Below are positions 1 to 7,952 of a stretch of DNA of 64,000 bases, piece by piece. Source of the DNA: Methylobacteriaceae bacterium (lineage in GTDB: Bacteria > Pseudomonadota > Alphaproteobacteria > Rhizobiales > Beijerinckiaceae); NCBI GenBank assembly GCA_020638135.1, contig JACKJE010000015.1, positions 28,626-92,625 of the forward strand. Reading direction: 5' to 3'. The stretch's first letter is position 1; each line of letters opens with the position of its first letter. The position numbers and the translations under genes are program-made. The notes under the pieces were generated by a model. The model did not search any database. It was not told the DNA's origin and was given only the letters and a program-made list of their open reading frames with translations.

Positions 1-118
1 ATCCTTCTTCTGGGGCCTGTGCGTGGCGGCCATCGTCCTGTTCCGTCCGCAGGGCCTGTGGCCGTGGCTGTACGACCTGCTGGGTCTCGGCCCGAAGCGG
101 GAAGGGAAGAAGCCATGA
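1..118 (+). CDS. livM: Branched-chain amino acid ABC transporter permease, C-terminal end (partial)
   Basis: Only the last 38 codons are in the window (reading from base 2, stop TGA at 116-118). They encode one hydrophobic segment followed by the FRPQGLWP motif that typically closes LivM-type inner-membrane permeases, then a short basic tail. The stop overlaps the ATG of the downstream ATPase gene (ATGA at 115-118), so the genes are translationally coupled. With livG and livF downstream it is the second permease of a high-affinity branched-chain amino acid (or amide/urea-like) importer. The actual substrate cannot be told without the binding protein, which lies outside the window. Confidence 0.85.
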   Translation, partial: SFFWGLCVAAIVLFRPQGLWPWLYDLLGLGPKREGKKP

Positions 119-867
119 GCGCGCCGGGACAGGCCGGACGGGCGGGTTCTCTCATCGTCCGCAACATTTCGAAGCGGTTCGGCGGGCTCGTCGCCGTGAG
201 CGACGTCTCGTTCACGGTCGCCGCGGGCGAAATTCACGCGCTGATCGGGCCGAACGGCGCCGGCAAGACCACGACATTCAACATGATCGCCGGCGCGCAG
301 CCGCCCGACACCGGCGATGTGCAGCTCGACGGCGTTTCGCTGGCGGGCCTGCGGCCTGACCAGATCTGCCGGGCGGGCGTCGGCCGGACATTCCAGATCG
401 TGCGGCCCTTCAACGAACTGACCCTCGTCGAGAATGTCGCCGTCGGAGCGCTCGCCTGGACGGACGATCTCGCCGAAGCGCGCGACCATGCGCGCGGCGT
501 CCTGGAACTTCTCGGCCTCGGCGACAAGAAGGAGGCGCGTCCGAGCAGCATTACGCTGCCCGACCGCAAGTGCCTGGAAGTGGCCCGCGCGCTGGCGACC
601 AAGCCGAAGCTCCTGCTGCTCGACGAGGTGATGGCCGGCCTGCGCCCGACCGAGACCGACCGCATGGTCGCGATTTTCAAGAAGCTCAACGCGGACACGG
701 GGCTCACCATTCTCCTGATCGAACACGTGATGCGCGCGGTGATGGCGCTTTCGGATCGCGTGCTCGTTCTCAACTACGGCCGGCTGATCGCGGACGGAAA
801 GCCTGAAGAGGTGACGCGCGATCCCGAGGTTCTGGCCTGCTATCTCGGCGCGGAGGCCTTCGACTGA
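115..867 (+). CDS. livG: Branched-chain amino acid ABC transporter ATP-binding protein LivG
   Basis: A 250-residue ABC ATPase that would power uptake through LivHM. Walker A (GPNGAGKT) is at residues 45-52 and Walker B ends in LLLLDE at 166-171. The region normally holding the LSGGQ signature reads TLPDRK (about 147-152), a divergent form found in some LivG proteins. The ATG at 115 was chosen because it overlaps the livM stop; an upstream in-frame start at 19 would run through livM. The stop shares a base with the livF start (TGATG at 865-869). Family membership is clear; the substrate is inferred. Confidence 0.92.
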   Translation: MSAPGQAGRAGSLIVRNISKRFGGLVAVSDVSFTVAAGEIHALIGPNGAGKTTTFNMIAGAQPPDTGDVQLDGVSLAGLRPDQICRAGVGRTFQIVRPFNELTLVENVAVGALAWTDDLAEARDHARGVLELLGLGDKKEARPSSITLPDRKCLEVARALATKPKLLLLDEVMAGLRPTETDRMVAIFKKLNADTGLTILLIEHVMRAVMALSDRVLVLNYGRLIADGKPEEVTRDPEVLACYLGAEAFD

Positions 868-1571
868 TGCTTGATGTCGAGGATCTCAGCGTCTTCTATG
901 GCGATGCGCAAGCGCTCGACGGCGTTGCGCTGTCCATCGAGCAGGGCGAAATCGTCGCGATTGTCGGCGCGAATGGCGCGGGCAAGACGTCGCTCATCCG
1001 GACGATCGGCGGCATGCACAAACCGACCCGGGGTCGAATCCGCTTCAAGGGCGTCGATGTCACGGGCTGGCCGAGCCATCGGGTCTGCGATCTCGGCGTC
1101 GGCCAGGTGGCCGAGGGCCGGCAGATATTTCCGAACATGTCGGTCGTGGAAAACCTCGAGATGGGCGCGATGCTGCCGCGCGCGCGCAAGCTGAAGGCGC
1201 GCAATCTCGAGCATGTCTACAGCCTGTTTCCGCGGCTGAAGGAACGCTCGGGGCAGTTCGCGGGCACGCTGTCGGGCGGCGAGCAGCAGATGCTCGCCAT
1301 CGGCCGCTGCCTGATGGGCGCGCCGGAACTCGTCATGTTCGACGAGCCCTCGCTCGGCCTCGCGCCGGCGATCGTCCAGAACATGCTCGCCATCATCCGC
1401 ACGCTCAATCAGGATGGGCTGACCTGCATGCTGGTCGAGCAGAATGTCGCCGTTTCGCTCAAGCTCGCCCGCCACGCCTACGTGCTGGAAAACGGGCGCG
1501 TCATGCTGAAGGGCGGCGGCGAGGAATTGCTCGCCGACGACCGCGTCCGTCAGGCCTATCTGGGGCTGTAG
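867..1571 (+). CDS. livF: Branched-chain amino acid ABC transporter ATP-binding protein LivF
   Basis: A 234-residue ABC ATPase, the usual length for LivF. Walker A (GANGAGKT) is at 34-41, a canonical LSGGEQ signature at 135-140, and Walker B LVMFDE at 155-160 is followed by PSLGLAP, typical of LivF. It is the last gene of the liv operon, starting one base inside the end of livG. A strong inverted repeat 23 bases after its stop is a likely terminator. It forms the second nucleotide-binding subunit with LivG on the cytoplasmic face of the permease. Confidence 0.93.
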   Translation: MLDVEDLSVFYGDAQALDGVALSIEQGEIVAIVGANGAGKTSLIRTIGGMHKPTRGRIRFKGVDVTGWPSHRVCDLGVGQVAEGRQIFPNMSVVENLEMGAMLPRARKLKARNLEHVYSLFPRLKERSGQFAGTLSGGEQQMLAIGRCLMGAPELVMFDEPSLGLAPAIVQNMLAIIRTLNQDGLTCMLVEQNVAVSLKLARHAYVLENGRVMLKGGGEELLADDRVRQAYLGL

Positions 1572-1593
1572 CGTTATTCGCGCGACGCCGGGA

Positions 1594-1617
1594 CCGGAAG
1601 CGCCTCAGCGCTTCCGG
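1594..1617. terminator. Bidirectional terminator hairpin between livF and the PcaD-like gene
   Basis: Perfect 10-bp inverted repeat (1594-1603 with 1608-1617, four-base loop CTCA), followed on the + strand by a pyrimidine-rich CTCTTCTT. It lies just after livF. On the minus strand its loop contains the stop codon of the lysine-rich frame (1605-1607). That placement suggests the transcript of the PcaD-like gene was built to end here, not at the premature stop at 1838. Confidence 0.55.
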
Positions 1618-1841
1618 CTCTTCTTCGCGGCGGATTTCGTCGCCTTGCGCGCGGTCTTGGCGGCCGCCTTCTTCGTGGTCGTCTTTTTCGGCGCGGTCTT
1701 CTTGGCGGCCTTCTTCGGCGCAGGCTTTTTCACCGCCTTCCTGGCTGGCTTCTTCGTGGATTTCTTTACGGCTTTCTTGGCCGTTTTCTTCACGGCCTTT
1801 TTGGCCGCCTTCTTCGCGGCTTTCTTCACGGCCTTCTTCAC
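1605..1841 (-). CDS. Lysine/alanine-rich histone H1-like tail, frameshifted continuation of the PcaD-like gene
   Basis: This frame encodes 78 residues of almost nothing but Lys, Ala, Val, Pro, Thr and Arg in repeats such as KKAVKKAAKK and APKKAAKK, ending KKSRKR. It resembles the basic tails of eukaryotic H1 and bacterial H1-like proteins, which bind nucleic acid or polyphosphate non-specifically. The frame stays open upstream to about 1865, where it meets the lactonase frame. Dropping one CG unit from the (CG)6 run at 1863-1874 joins the two, and the lactonase C-terminus already has the same composition. A GTG at 1841 could initiate translation, but I see this as the displaced tail of the upstream gene rather than a separate gene. 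Confidence 0.45.
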   Translation of the reverse strand: MKKAVKKAAKKAAKKAVKKTAKKAVKKSTKKPARKAVKKPAPKKAAKKTAPKKTTTKKAAAKTARKATKSAAKKSRKR

Positions 1842-2740
1842 CGCCTTCTTGGCGGCTTTCTTCGCGCGCGCGCGGCGGGCCGGGCTTTGGCGGCCTTTTT
1901 GACCGCCTTCTTGGCCGCCTGCTTGCGGCTCGGGAAACTCTTCGGCCGCGCTGGCTTGGCGGGCGCGGTCAGGAAGTCGATCACCGTCTTGTTGAAGTCC
2001 TCGGCCGCCTCGATGTTGGAGAGGTGCGCGGCGTCGAGCTCGACCAGCCGCGCGCCGGGTATGGCGGCGGCGATCGCCTTGCCGGCCTCCGGCGGGGTGG
2101 CCGGATCATTCTTGCCGATGATGACCAGCACCTGATTGCGGATGTTGCGGATGGCGTCGCGCAGGTCGAGGTCGCGCAGCGCCGCCATGCAGGCCGCATA
2201 GCCTTCGGACGGCGTCATTTCGAAAGCCGCCCGGATACGCGCGATGGTCTCCGGCGCCTTGGCCTGGAATTCCTTGGTGAACCAGCGGTCGATGACCGCC
2301 TGCACGAGGCCCGCCATCCCCTGTTCGCGGACGATTCGCAGCCGCTCGTTCCAGGCGTCGGCGCCGCCGAACTGGGCCGCCGTATTGGCGAGCACGGCGC
2401 GCTCGATGCGGTCCGGCGCGTTGAGCAGCAGCCATTGGCCGACCGCGCCGCCCTTGGACAGGCCCATCCAGTGCGCCTTCTTGACGCCGAGCGCGTCGAG
2501 AATGGCCAGCGCGTCCTTGCCGAGCTGCTCCAGCGAATAGGGGCCGGTCGGCGCGGCGCTGGCGCCGTGGCCGCGCGAATCGTAGCGCACGATCCGGAAA
2601 TGCTTGGAAAGCGCTGGAATCTGGTCGTCCCACATGTGCAGGTTCGATCCCAGCGAGTTGGAAATCATCAGGACCGGCGCGTCCTGCGGCCCCTCGACCT
2701 CGACATTGAAGGTTTCCTCGCCAATCTTCAGTTCGGCCAT
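1838..2740 (-). CDS. PcaD-like alpha/beta hydrolase (3-oxoadipate enol-lactonase family) with basic tail
   Basis: A 300-residue alpha/beta hydrolase. Residues 1-260 match a full-length 3-oxoadipate enol-lactonase, with nucleophile Ser95 in GLSKGG, Asp212 in GKNDP and His239 in DAAHLSN. PcaD converts 3-oxoadipate enol-lactone to 3-oxoadipate in the beta-ketoadipate pathway. No other pca genes are nearby, so the substrate is inferred from the family. The ATG at 2740 follows GGGAG with 6-base spacing. From residue 261 the protein becomes a Lys/Arg/Ala/Pro-rich tail that stops at 1838, but a longer tail continues in another frame (1605-1865) across a (CG)6 run. The gene is either frameshifted or its tail is length-variable. 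Confidence 0.8.
   Translation of the reverse strand: MAELKIGEETFNVEVEGPQDAPVLMISNSLGSNLHMWDDQIPALSKHFRIVRYDSRGHGASAAPTGPYSLEQLGKDALAILDALGVKKAHWMGLSKGGAVGQWLLLNAPDRIERAVLANTAAQFGGADAWNERLRIVREQGMAGLVQAVIDRWFTKEFQAKAPETIARIRAAFEMTPSEGYAACMAALRDLDLRDAIRNIRNQVLVIIGKNDPATPPEAGKAIAAAIPGARLVELDAAHLSNIEAAEDFNKTVIDFLTAPAKPARPKSFPSRKQAAKKAVKKAAKARPAARARRKPPRRR
1863..1874. repeat. (CG)6 dinucleotide run at the frameshift point
   Basis: Six CG units inside the basic tail of the PcaD-like gene. With six units the protein ends after 300 residues. With one unit fewer the reading frame continues for about 86 further codons of Lys/Ala-rich sequence. Short dinucleotide runs are prone to slippage during replication and also during sequencing. 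Confidence 0.6.
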
Positions 2741-2944
2741 GGCCTGCTCCCGCATTTCGATGTTGCGCAGACTAGCGCTGGCGCTGCCGGCCGCAAGGGC
2801 GCGTTTTATCGCATAGGCGCTATTCGCCGCAGGCGACCTGTACTTTGGCGCCCTGCCGTACGGCGCGCGAAGCGCTATATTCGGGAGGCGCGCAGGCGCA
2901 CAAGAATATTCGGCAAGCGCGCGAGCGCGAGGAGACGACCCCGT

Positions 2945-3883
2945 ATGGCCGCAAAAGCCGGGCCCGCAGGCGCAGCAATTCCGCAATCCATCGACGCGAC
3001 ACTGGAGCTGTTGCGGTCGGCCGATTATGTGGCCGACCGTTCGCTGGCGACGGTCCTGTTCCTGTCGCTTCGGCTCGGCCGTCCGCTGTTCCTCGAAGGC
3101 GAGGCGGGCGTCGGCAAGACCGAGATCGCCAAGGTGCTGTCGCAGACGCTCGGGCGCCGGCTGATCCGCCTGCAATGCTACGAGGGGCTGGATGCGGCTG
3201 CCGCCGTCTACGAATGGAATTACGCGCAGCAGATGATGGCGATCCGGCTCGCCGAAGCCGCGGGCGATCATGATCGCGAACATATCGAGCACGACATCTT
3301 CTCGCGCCGCTATCTGATCGAGCGGCCGCTCCTGAAGGCGCTGGAGCCGTCCGTCGAGGGGCCGCCGATCCTGCTGATCGACGAGCTCGATCGCACGGAC
3401 GAGGCGTTCGAAGCGTTTCTTCTGGAGATCCTGTCGGACTTCCAGATCACCATTCCCGAACTCGGCACGATCAAGGCGGAACACCCGCCGATCGTCATCA
3501 TCACCTCGAACCGGACGCGCGAAATCCACGACGCGCTGAAGCGGCGCTGCCTCTATCACTGGGTCGGTTATCCCGACGCTGCGCGCGAGATCGAGATCGT
3601 GCGCGCGCGCGCGCCTGACGCGCCGCAGCAGCTGACCGAAGCTTTGGTGCTGTTCGTACAGAAGCTGCGCCAGCTCGATCTCTTCAAGTCGCCGGGCGTG
3701 GCGGAGACGCTCGACTGGGCGTCGGCGCTGACCGAACTCGACGCGGTCGCGCTCGATCCGAATCTGGTGACCGATACGCTCGGCGTGCTGCTCAAGTATC
3801 AGGACGACATCGCCCGGATCGATCAGGCCAAGGCGGGCGAGCTGGTGAACGAGGTGGCGGCCGACATGAAGGCGCGGGTGTGA
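2945..3883 (+). CDS. MoxR-family AAA+ ATPase (CoxD-like)
   Basis: A 312-residue MoxR ATPase with Walker A GEAGVGKT (52-59), Walker B ILLIDE (142-147) and a sensor-1 ITSNRTRE segment near 184. The ATG at 2945 was chosen for the GAGGAG about 10 bases upstream; longer in-frame starts overlap the divergent hydrolase gene. It overlaps the next gene, a CoxE-type VWA protein (GTGA at 3880-3883). MoxR/VWA pairs act as chaperones, and CoxD/CoxE mature the Mo-Cu site of CO dehydrogenase. XdhC-like and molybdopterin genes follow, so maturation of a molybdenum hydroxylase is the likely job. No structural hydroxylase genes are in the window. Confidence 0.9.
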   Translation: MAAKAGPAGAAIPQSIDATLELLRSADYVADRSLATVLFLSLRLGRPLFLEGEAGVGKTEIAKVLSQTLGRRLIRLQCYEGLDAAAAVYEWNYAQQMMAIRLAEAAGDHDREHIEHDIFSRRYLIERPLLKALEPSVEGPPILLIDELDRTDEAFEAFLLEILSDFQITIPELGTIKAEHPPIVIITSNRTREIHDALKRRCLYHWVGYPDAAREIEIVRARAPDAPQQLTEALVLFVQKLRQLDLFKSPGVAETLDWASALTELDAVALDPNLVTDTLGVLLKYQDDIARIDQAKAGELVNEVAADMKARV

Positions 3884-5121
3884 CTCCGTCCGAGCGATCC
3901 TCCAACCCCTTTGCCGCGACCGCCCCGCAAGCGTCCGGCAAGCTCGCCGACAACATCCTCTATTTCGCGCGCGCCCTGCGCGATGCGGGCCTGCCGGTCG
4001 GGCCGGGCGCGGTGATCGACGCGATCAATGCGGTCGAGGCGGCGGGCATCGGCGCGCGCGAGGATTTTCGCGCGACGCTGCATGCGGTGTTCGTGAAGAA
4101 GCACGAGCACACCATCATCTTCGATCAGGCCTTCGCGATCTTCTGGCGCAAGCGCGGGTTCATCGAAAAGATGATCGCGCTGATGTCGCCGCAGGCGAAG
4201 GACCATTCCGAGCCGAAGAAGCCGGACGCCGGCGCCGCGCGCGTCGCCGACGCGCTCTACAAGCACAAGCCGCAGGAAAAGCCGAAAGAGCAGGTCGAGG
4301 TCGACGCGCGCTTCACCATGTCGGCGGCCGAGGTCCTGCAGACCAAGGATTTCGCGCAGATGAGCGCCGCGGAGATCGCCGTGGCGCGCGCAGCCATCGC
4401 GCGGCTGCGCATGCCCTCCGAGAAGATGCGTCTGCGGCGCTGGAAGCCCGATGCGCATGGCGGGCGCGTCGATCCGCGCGGTACGTTCCGCAAGTCGCTG
4501 CGCTCGGGCGGCGTGATCGAACTGGCGTTTCGCGCGCACGCCGAGCGCTATGCGCCCATCGTCGCGATCTGCGACATTTCGGGCTCGATGAGCGACTACA
4601 CGCGCATCTTCCTGCACTTCCTGCATCAGCTGACCGATCAGCGCCGGCGCGTGCACACGTTTCTGTTTGGCACGCGGCTGACCAATGTCACGCGCGCGCT
4701 GCGCCAGAAGGACGTCGACGAGGCGCTGGCGGAATGTTCGGCCGGCGTGAAGGACTGGTCGGGCGGTACGCGCATCGGCGCTTCGCTGCATGCCTTCAAC
4801 CGCGAATGGTCGCGGCGCGTGCTGGGGCAGGGCGCGATCTGCGTACTCTTTACCGACGGGCTCGAGCGCGATCATCTCGATCAGCTCAGCGCCGAGATGG
4901 AACGCTTGCACAAGTCCTGCCGTCGCCTGATCTGGGTCAATCCACTGCTGCGCTATTCGGAGTTTCAGGCGAAAGCGTCGGGCGTGCGCGCCATGCTGCC
5001 GCATGTCGACGAATTCCGGCCGATCCACAATCTGCAATCGATGGCCGATCTCGTCGCGGCGCTGGCGCAGGAAAAGAATTCGGCGTCGACCGATCCGCGC
5101 AAGTGGCTGAGGGCGGCCTAA
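3880..5121 (+). CDS. VWA domain-containing CoxE-family protein
   Basis: 413 residues. The N-terminal half is the CoxE-type region, starting with a helix near residues 20-40. The C-terminal half is a von Willebrand A domain with an intact MIDAS motif DISGS at 232-236 and a SGGTRIGASL segment typical of the family. Translation starts at GTG 3880, overlapping the MoxR stop. With the MoxR protein it would form a metal-dependent chaperone pair for molybdoenzyme assembly in the cytoplasm. The family assignment is firm; the target enzyme is inferred from neighbours. Confidence 0.88.
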   Translation: MTPSERSSNPFAATAPQASGKLADNILYFARALRDAGLPVGPGAVIDAINAVEAAGIGAREDFRATLHAVFVKKHEHTIIFDQAFAIFWRKRGFIEKMIALMSPQAKDHSEPKKPDAGAARVADALYKHKPQEKPKEQVEVDARFTMSAAEVLQTKDFAQMSAAEIAVARAAIARLRMPSEKMRLRRWKPDAHGGRVDPRGTFRKSLRSGGVIELAFRAHAERYAPIVAICDISGSMSDYTRIFLHFLHQLTDQRRRVHTFLFGTRLTNVTRALRQKDVDEALAECSAGVKDWSGGTRIGASLHAFNREWSRRVLGQGAICVLFTDGLERDHLDQLSAEMERLHKSCRRLIWVNPLLRYSEFQAKASGVRAMLPHVDEFRPIHNLQSMADLVAALAQEKNSASTDPRKWLRAA

Positions 5122-5128
5122 GCAGTCG

Positions 5129-5154
5129 CCCTCTCCCCGCAGGCGGGGAGAGGG
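5129..5154. repeat. Intergenic palindrome, 11-bp perfect stem
   Basis: CCCTCTCCCCG (5129-5139) faces CGGGGAGAGGG (5144-5154) around a 4-base loop, in the only sizeable gap of the operon (55 bases between the VWA and XdhC genes). There is no following T-run, so it is a weak terminator at best. It may act as an mRNA processing or stability hairpin. Short palindromes of this kind recur between genes in many Hyphomicrobiales genomes; copy number here needs a genome search. Confidence 0.6.
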
Positions 5155-5176
5155 AACAAATTCGTGGAGATGAAAC

Positions 5177-5500
5177 ATGCTCGCAACCGAAGAAGACATT
5201 CTCGCGCAGGCGGAAAGCTGGAAGAAATCCGGCAAAGGCGTCGCCATCGCGACCGTCGTCGAGACCTGGGGCTCGGCGCCGCGACCCGTCGGCAGCCACC
5301 TCGTCATCGACGAGGAAGGATTGTTTCTCGGCTCGGTCTCCGGCGGCTGCGTCGAGGGCGATGTCGTCACCGAAGCGCAGGACGTGATCGCCGACGGCAA
5401 GCCGCGCACGCTCGAATATGGCGTCGCTGACGAAACCGCATGGCGCGTCGGCCTGTCCTGCGGCGGGCGCATCCGCGTCTATGTCGAGAGGATCGATTGA
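5177..5500 (+). CDS. XdhC/CoxI-family protein, N-terminal domain only
   Basis: A 107-residue protein equal to the XdhC_CoxI N-terminal domain. It carries the two conserved cysteine motifs SGGCVEG (Cys58) and GLSCGG (Cys95). XdhC proteins bind molybdenum cofactor, promote its sulfuration and insert it into xanthine dehydrogenase-type enzymes. Full-length XdhC also has a C-terminal Rossmann domain, here encoded by the very next gene (stop TGA directly followed by ATG). This looks like a natural split, since both halves have proper ends and similar two-gene arrangements exist. ATG 5177 follows GGAGATG at about 8 bases. Confidence 0.88.
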   Translation: MLATEEDILAQAESWKKSGKGVAIATVVETWGSAPRPVGSHLVIDEEGLFLGSVSGGCVEGDVVTEAQDVIADGKPRTLEYGVADETAWRVGLSCGGRIRVYVERID

Positions 5501-6208
5501 ATGCAGCTCGACATTCTGAAAGCGCTGAACGAGGAGCGGCGCGCGCGCCGCGCGGCCGTCCTCGTCACCGATCTCGGCAGCGGCGCGCAACGCCTCGTGA
5601 AGGCGGCCGACATTGCTGCGGACCCGATGGCCGAAGCGCTCGACAGGCAATTGCGCATGGGCAAGAGCGCGTCGGTGGAGATCGAGGGCAGGACGTATTT
5701 TTTCACCGTGCAGGCGCCGCCCGCGCGTCTCGTGGTGATCGGCGCGGTGCATGTCAGCCAGGCGCTGGCTGAGATGGCGCGGCTCGTCGATTTCGACGTC
5801 ACCATCGTCGATCCGCGCACGGCCTTTGCGAGCGAGGAGCGTTTCCCGAACGTGCGCGTGATCGCGGAATGGCCGGACAAGGTTCTGCCCGAGATCGGGC
5901 TCGACGCCTACACCGGCATCGCGGCGCTAACGCATGATCCGAAGATCGACGATCCCGCGCTGAAACTCGCGCTCGCGGCCAATTGCTTCTATATCGGCGC
6001 GCTCGGCTCGAAGAAGACGCACGCCAAGCGCGTCGAACGTCTGACGGGCGCGGGCTTTTCGCCAGAACAGATCGGGCGCATCCATGCGCCGATCGGACTC
6101 GATATCGGCGCTGTCAGTCCGGCGGAGATCGCGGTCTCCGTGCTTGCCGAAATCGTGCTGTCGTTGCGCCGGAAGCCGCTGCGCTCGGAGAAAGAGAAGG
6201 CGGCATGA
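5501..6208 (+). CDS. XdhC-family protein with C-terminal Rossmann domain
   Basis: 235 residues. The C-terminal two thirds are the XdhC_C Rossmann domain, with a nucleotide-binding turn VVIGAVHVSQ near 78-87, GSKKTHAKR near 167 and the family signature IHAPIGLDIGA near 197. The first 70 residues look like a shortened XdhC N domain without its cysteines. It probably pairs with the preceding small XdhC protein to handle sulfurated molybdenum cofactor for a hydroxylase. Its stop overlaps the start of the molybdopterin-binding gene (ATGA at 6205-6208). Confidence 0.87.
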   Translation: MQLDILKALNEERRARRAAVLVTDLGSGAQRLVKAADIAADPMAEALDRQLRMGKSASVEIEGRTYFFTVQAPPARLVVIGAVHVSQALAEMARLVDFDVTIVDPRTAFASEERFPNVRVIAEWPDKVLPEIGLDAYTGIAALTHDPKIDDPALKLALAANCFYIGALGSKKTHAKRVERLTGAGFSPEQIGRIHAPIGLDIGAVSPAEIAVSVLAEIVLSLRRKPLRSEKEKAA

Positions 6209-7234
6209 AGTTCGGGCCTGTCCCGGTCGATCAGGCGGCGGGCGGCATCATCGCCCATGCGGTGCGCCGGCCGGGTCTGACCCTGAAGAAGGGCGATATC
6301 GTCGGCGCCGCCGAGATCGCGGTCCTGCGCGCGGCGGGCGTCGACCGGGTGACGGTCGCGCTGCTCGAGCCGGGCGACATCGGCGAGGACGAGGCGGCCG
6401 CGCTTCTCGCCAACCGGCTTGCGGGCGCGCATGTGCGGATCGATCCGCCATTCACTGGCCGCAGCAACATGTTCGCGACCCGCGCCGGCGTGCTCGTGGT
6501 CGATGCGCCGGCGATCGACGCCGTGAACGCGCTCGACGAAGCCATAACATTCGCGACATTGCCGCCGCTGCGCGCGGTCGTCGAAGGCGAGATGGTGGCG
6601 ACGGTGAAGATCATCCCCTTCGCAGTCGCGCGGCAGGAAATCGACAAAGCGCTCTCAGTCGCTCAGCGCGGCGCGGCTCTCGATCGCGCCGTTCAGGCCG
6701 ATGAAGGTCGCGATGATCTCGACCGTGCTGCCCGGCCTGAAACCCGCGACGATCGACAAGACGGCGCGTGTGCTCGATCGGCGCCTGCAACCCGCCGGCG
6801 CTCGGATCGTCTCGCATGAGCGCGTCGAGCATGAGACGCAGGCGCTCGCGCCGGCGATCGAACGCGCCACGCCCGACAGCGATCTCGTCATCGTCTTCGG
6901 CGCATCCGCGATCACGGACCGGCGCGACGTCATACCTGCGTCTGTGGAGGCGGCGGGCGGGCGCATCGAACATTTCGGCATGCCGGTCGATCCCGGCAAT
7001 CTGCTTCTGGTGGGCGCGACCTCGGCGGGCCGGCCGATCCTCGGGGCGCCGGGGTGTGCGCGCAGCCCCAAAGAGAATGGTTTCGATTGGATCTTGCAGC
7101 GGTTGCTGGCGGGCCTGACCGTGACATCGGCCGACATCCGGCGCCTCGGCGCGGGCGGCCTGCTCATGGAAATCGTGTCGCGGCCGCAGCCGCGCGCGGG
7201 CGGCGAGACGGAAGACGAGAACGAGGATGGTTGA
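6205..7234 (+). pseudogene. Molybdopterin-binding (MoeA/MoCF-like) protein, frameshifted
   Basis: Two frames together encode one protein of about 342 residues. The first (from ATG 6205) carries an N-terminal MoeA-like region (KFGPVPVDQAAGG, then LKKGDIVG). It runs off into an arginine-rich nonsense end at 6819. The second frame, open from before 6659 and containing ATG 6701, carries the MoCF-type domain (VLPGLKPATIDKT, VFGASAITDRRD, PVDPGNLLL). Similarity of tone is kept across the switch, which must lie at about 6655-6680. Removing one base there, for instance one G of the GG at 6675-6676, restores a single frame. The start overlaps xdhC and the end overlaps the MobA-like gene by 8 bases, so it was an integral operon member. 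Either a real lesion or a sequence error. Confidence 0.75.
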
Positions 7235-7837
7235 GGTCGCAGCCATAGTGCTGGCGGCCGGCCGCTCCACGCGCTTTTCCGGCGGCGCGGCGGGCGCGAC
7301 GAAGCTCGTCGCGGAGATCGACGGCGCGCCGCTGGTGCGGCATGCCGTGAGTGCGGCGCTGGATTTGGGCGCGCGGCCGGTGGTGGTCGTCACGGGGCAT
7401 GCGCGCGACAGCGTGATGGCGGCGCTCGCGGGGCTCGATGTGCGCGAGGCCTACAATGCCGATTTTGCGAACGGCATTGCTGCTTCCGTGAAAACGGGAC
7501 TTGCCGCGCTTCCGCCCGGCGTCGACGGCGCGCTGGTATTTCTCGGCGACATGCCGCGCGTGACGGCGGCGCTCGGCAGGAGACTTATCGACGCCTTTGC
7601 CGCCGATCCCTCCGCCGACGCGGTTGCGCCGCTGGTCGCGGGGCGGCGCGGCAATCCCGTGCTGCTGGCGCGCACGCTGTTCGCTGCAGCGCAGGCGCTC
7701 GATGGCGACGAGGGCGCGCGGAAGCTGCTCATGCGGCCGGATTTGCGGGTCGTCGAAATCGAGGCGCCGCGGTGCGCGCGGCCGCTGTCGACATCGACAC
7801 GCCGGAAGCGCTGCGTCGATTGGCGTCGGCACAATAA
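7227..7837 (+). pseudogene. MobA-like NTP transferase, frameshifted near the C-terminus
   Basis: A MobA/MocA-type nucleotidyltransferase, which attaches CMP or GMP to molybdopterin. It has the N-terminal LAAGRSTRF nucleotide loop, a conserved Lys (ATKLV) and the LGDMPRV metal site. The opening frame is sound to about 7770. The expected ending AVDIDTPEALRRLASAQ then lies in another frame, with its stop at 7835-7837, giving the normal length of about 203 residues. Adding one base in GCGGTG near 7770-7772 reconnects them. As read, the frame instead continues antisense across DoxX to 8507, which is not biological. Last gene of the molybdenum operon. Confidence 0.75.
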
Positions 7838-7952
7838 ATGGATGCCCTGGCGCCTTTCGCGCTTTGAACGCGACGGTCCGGGCTGCAGCACAAAACCGCA
7901 GATGCCGCGGCGACCTGAAGGCTCGCCGCGGTTCTGGCGTCGCTGGCGTCTC

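Noticed and set aside
1645..1902. Phe/Ala-rich frame on the + strand opposite the lysine-rich tail
   Set aside because: It is the antisense shadow of the Lys/Ala repeats and has no ribosome-binding site.
2024..2944. Long N-terminal extension of the MoxR gene
   Set aside because: It reads through the divergent PcaD-like gene; ATG 2945 has a good ribosome-binding site and begins the conserved domain.
6701..7234. A separate gene starting at ATG 6701
   Set aside because: The frame is the continuation of the 6205 gene; there is no ribosome-binding site and the encoded part is only the second half of a known fold.
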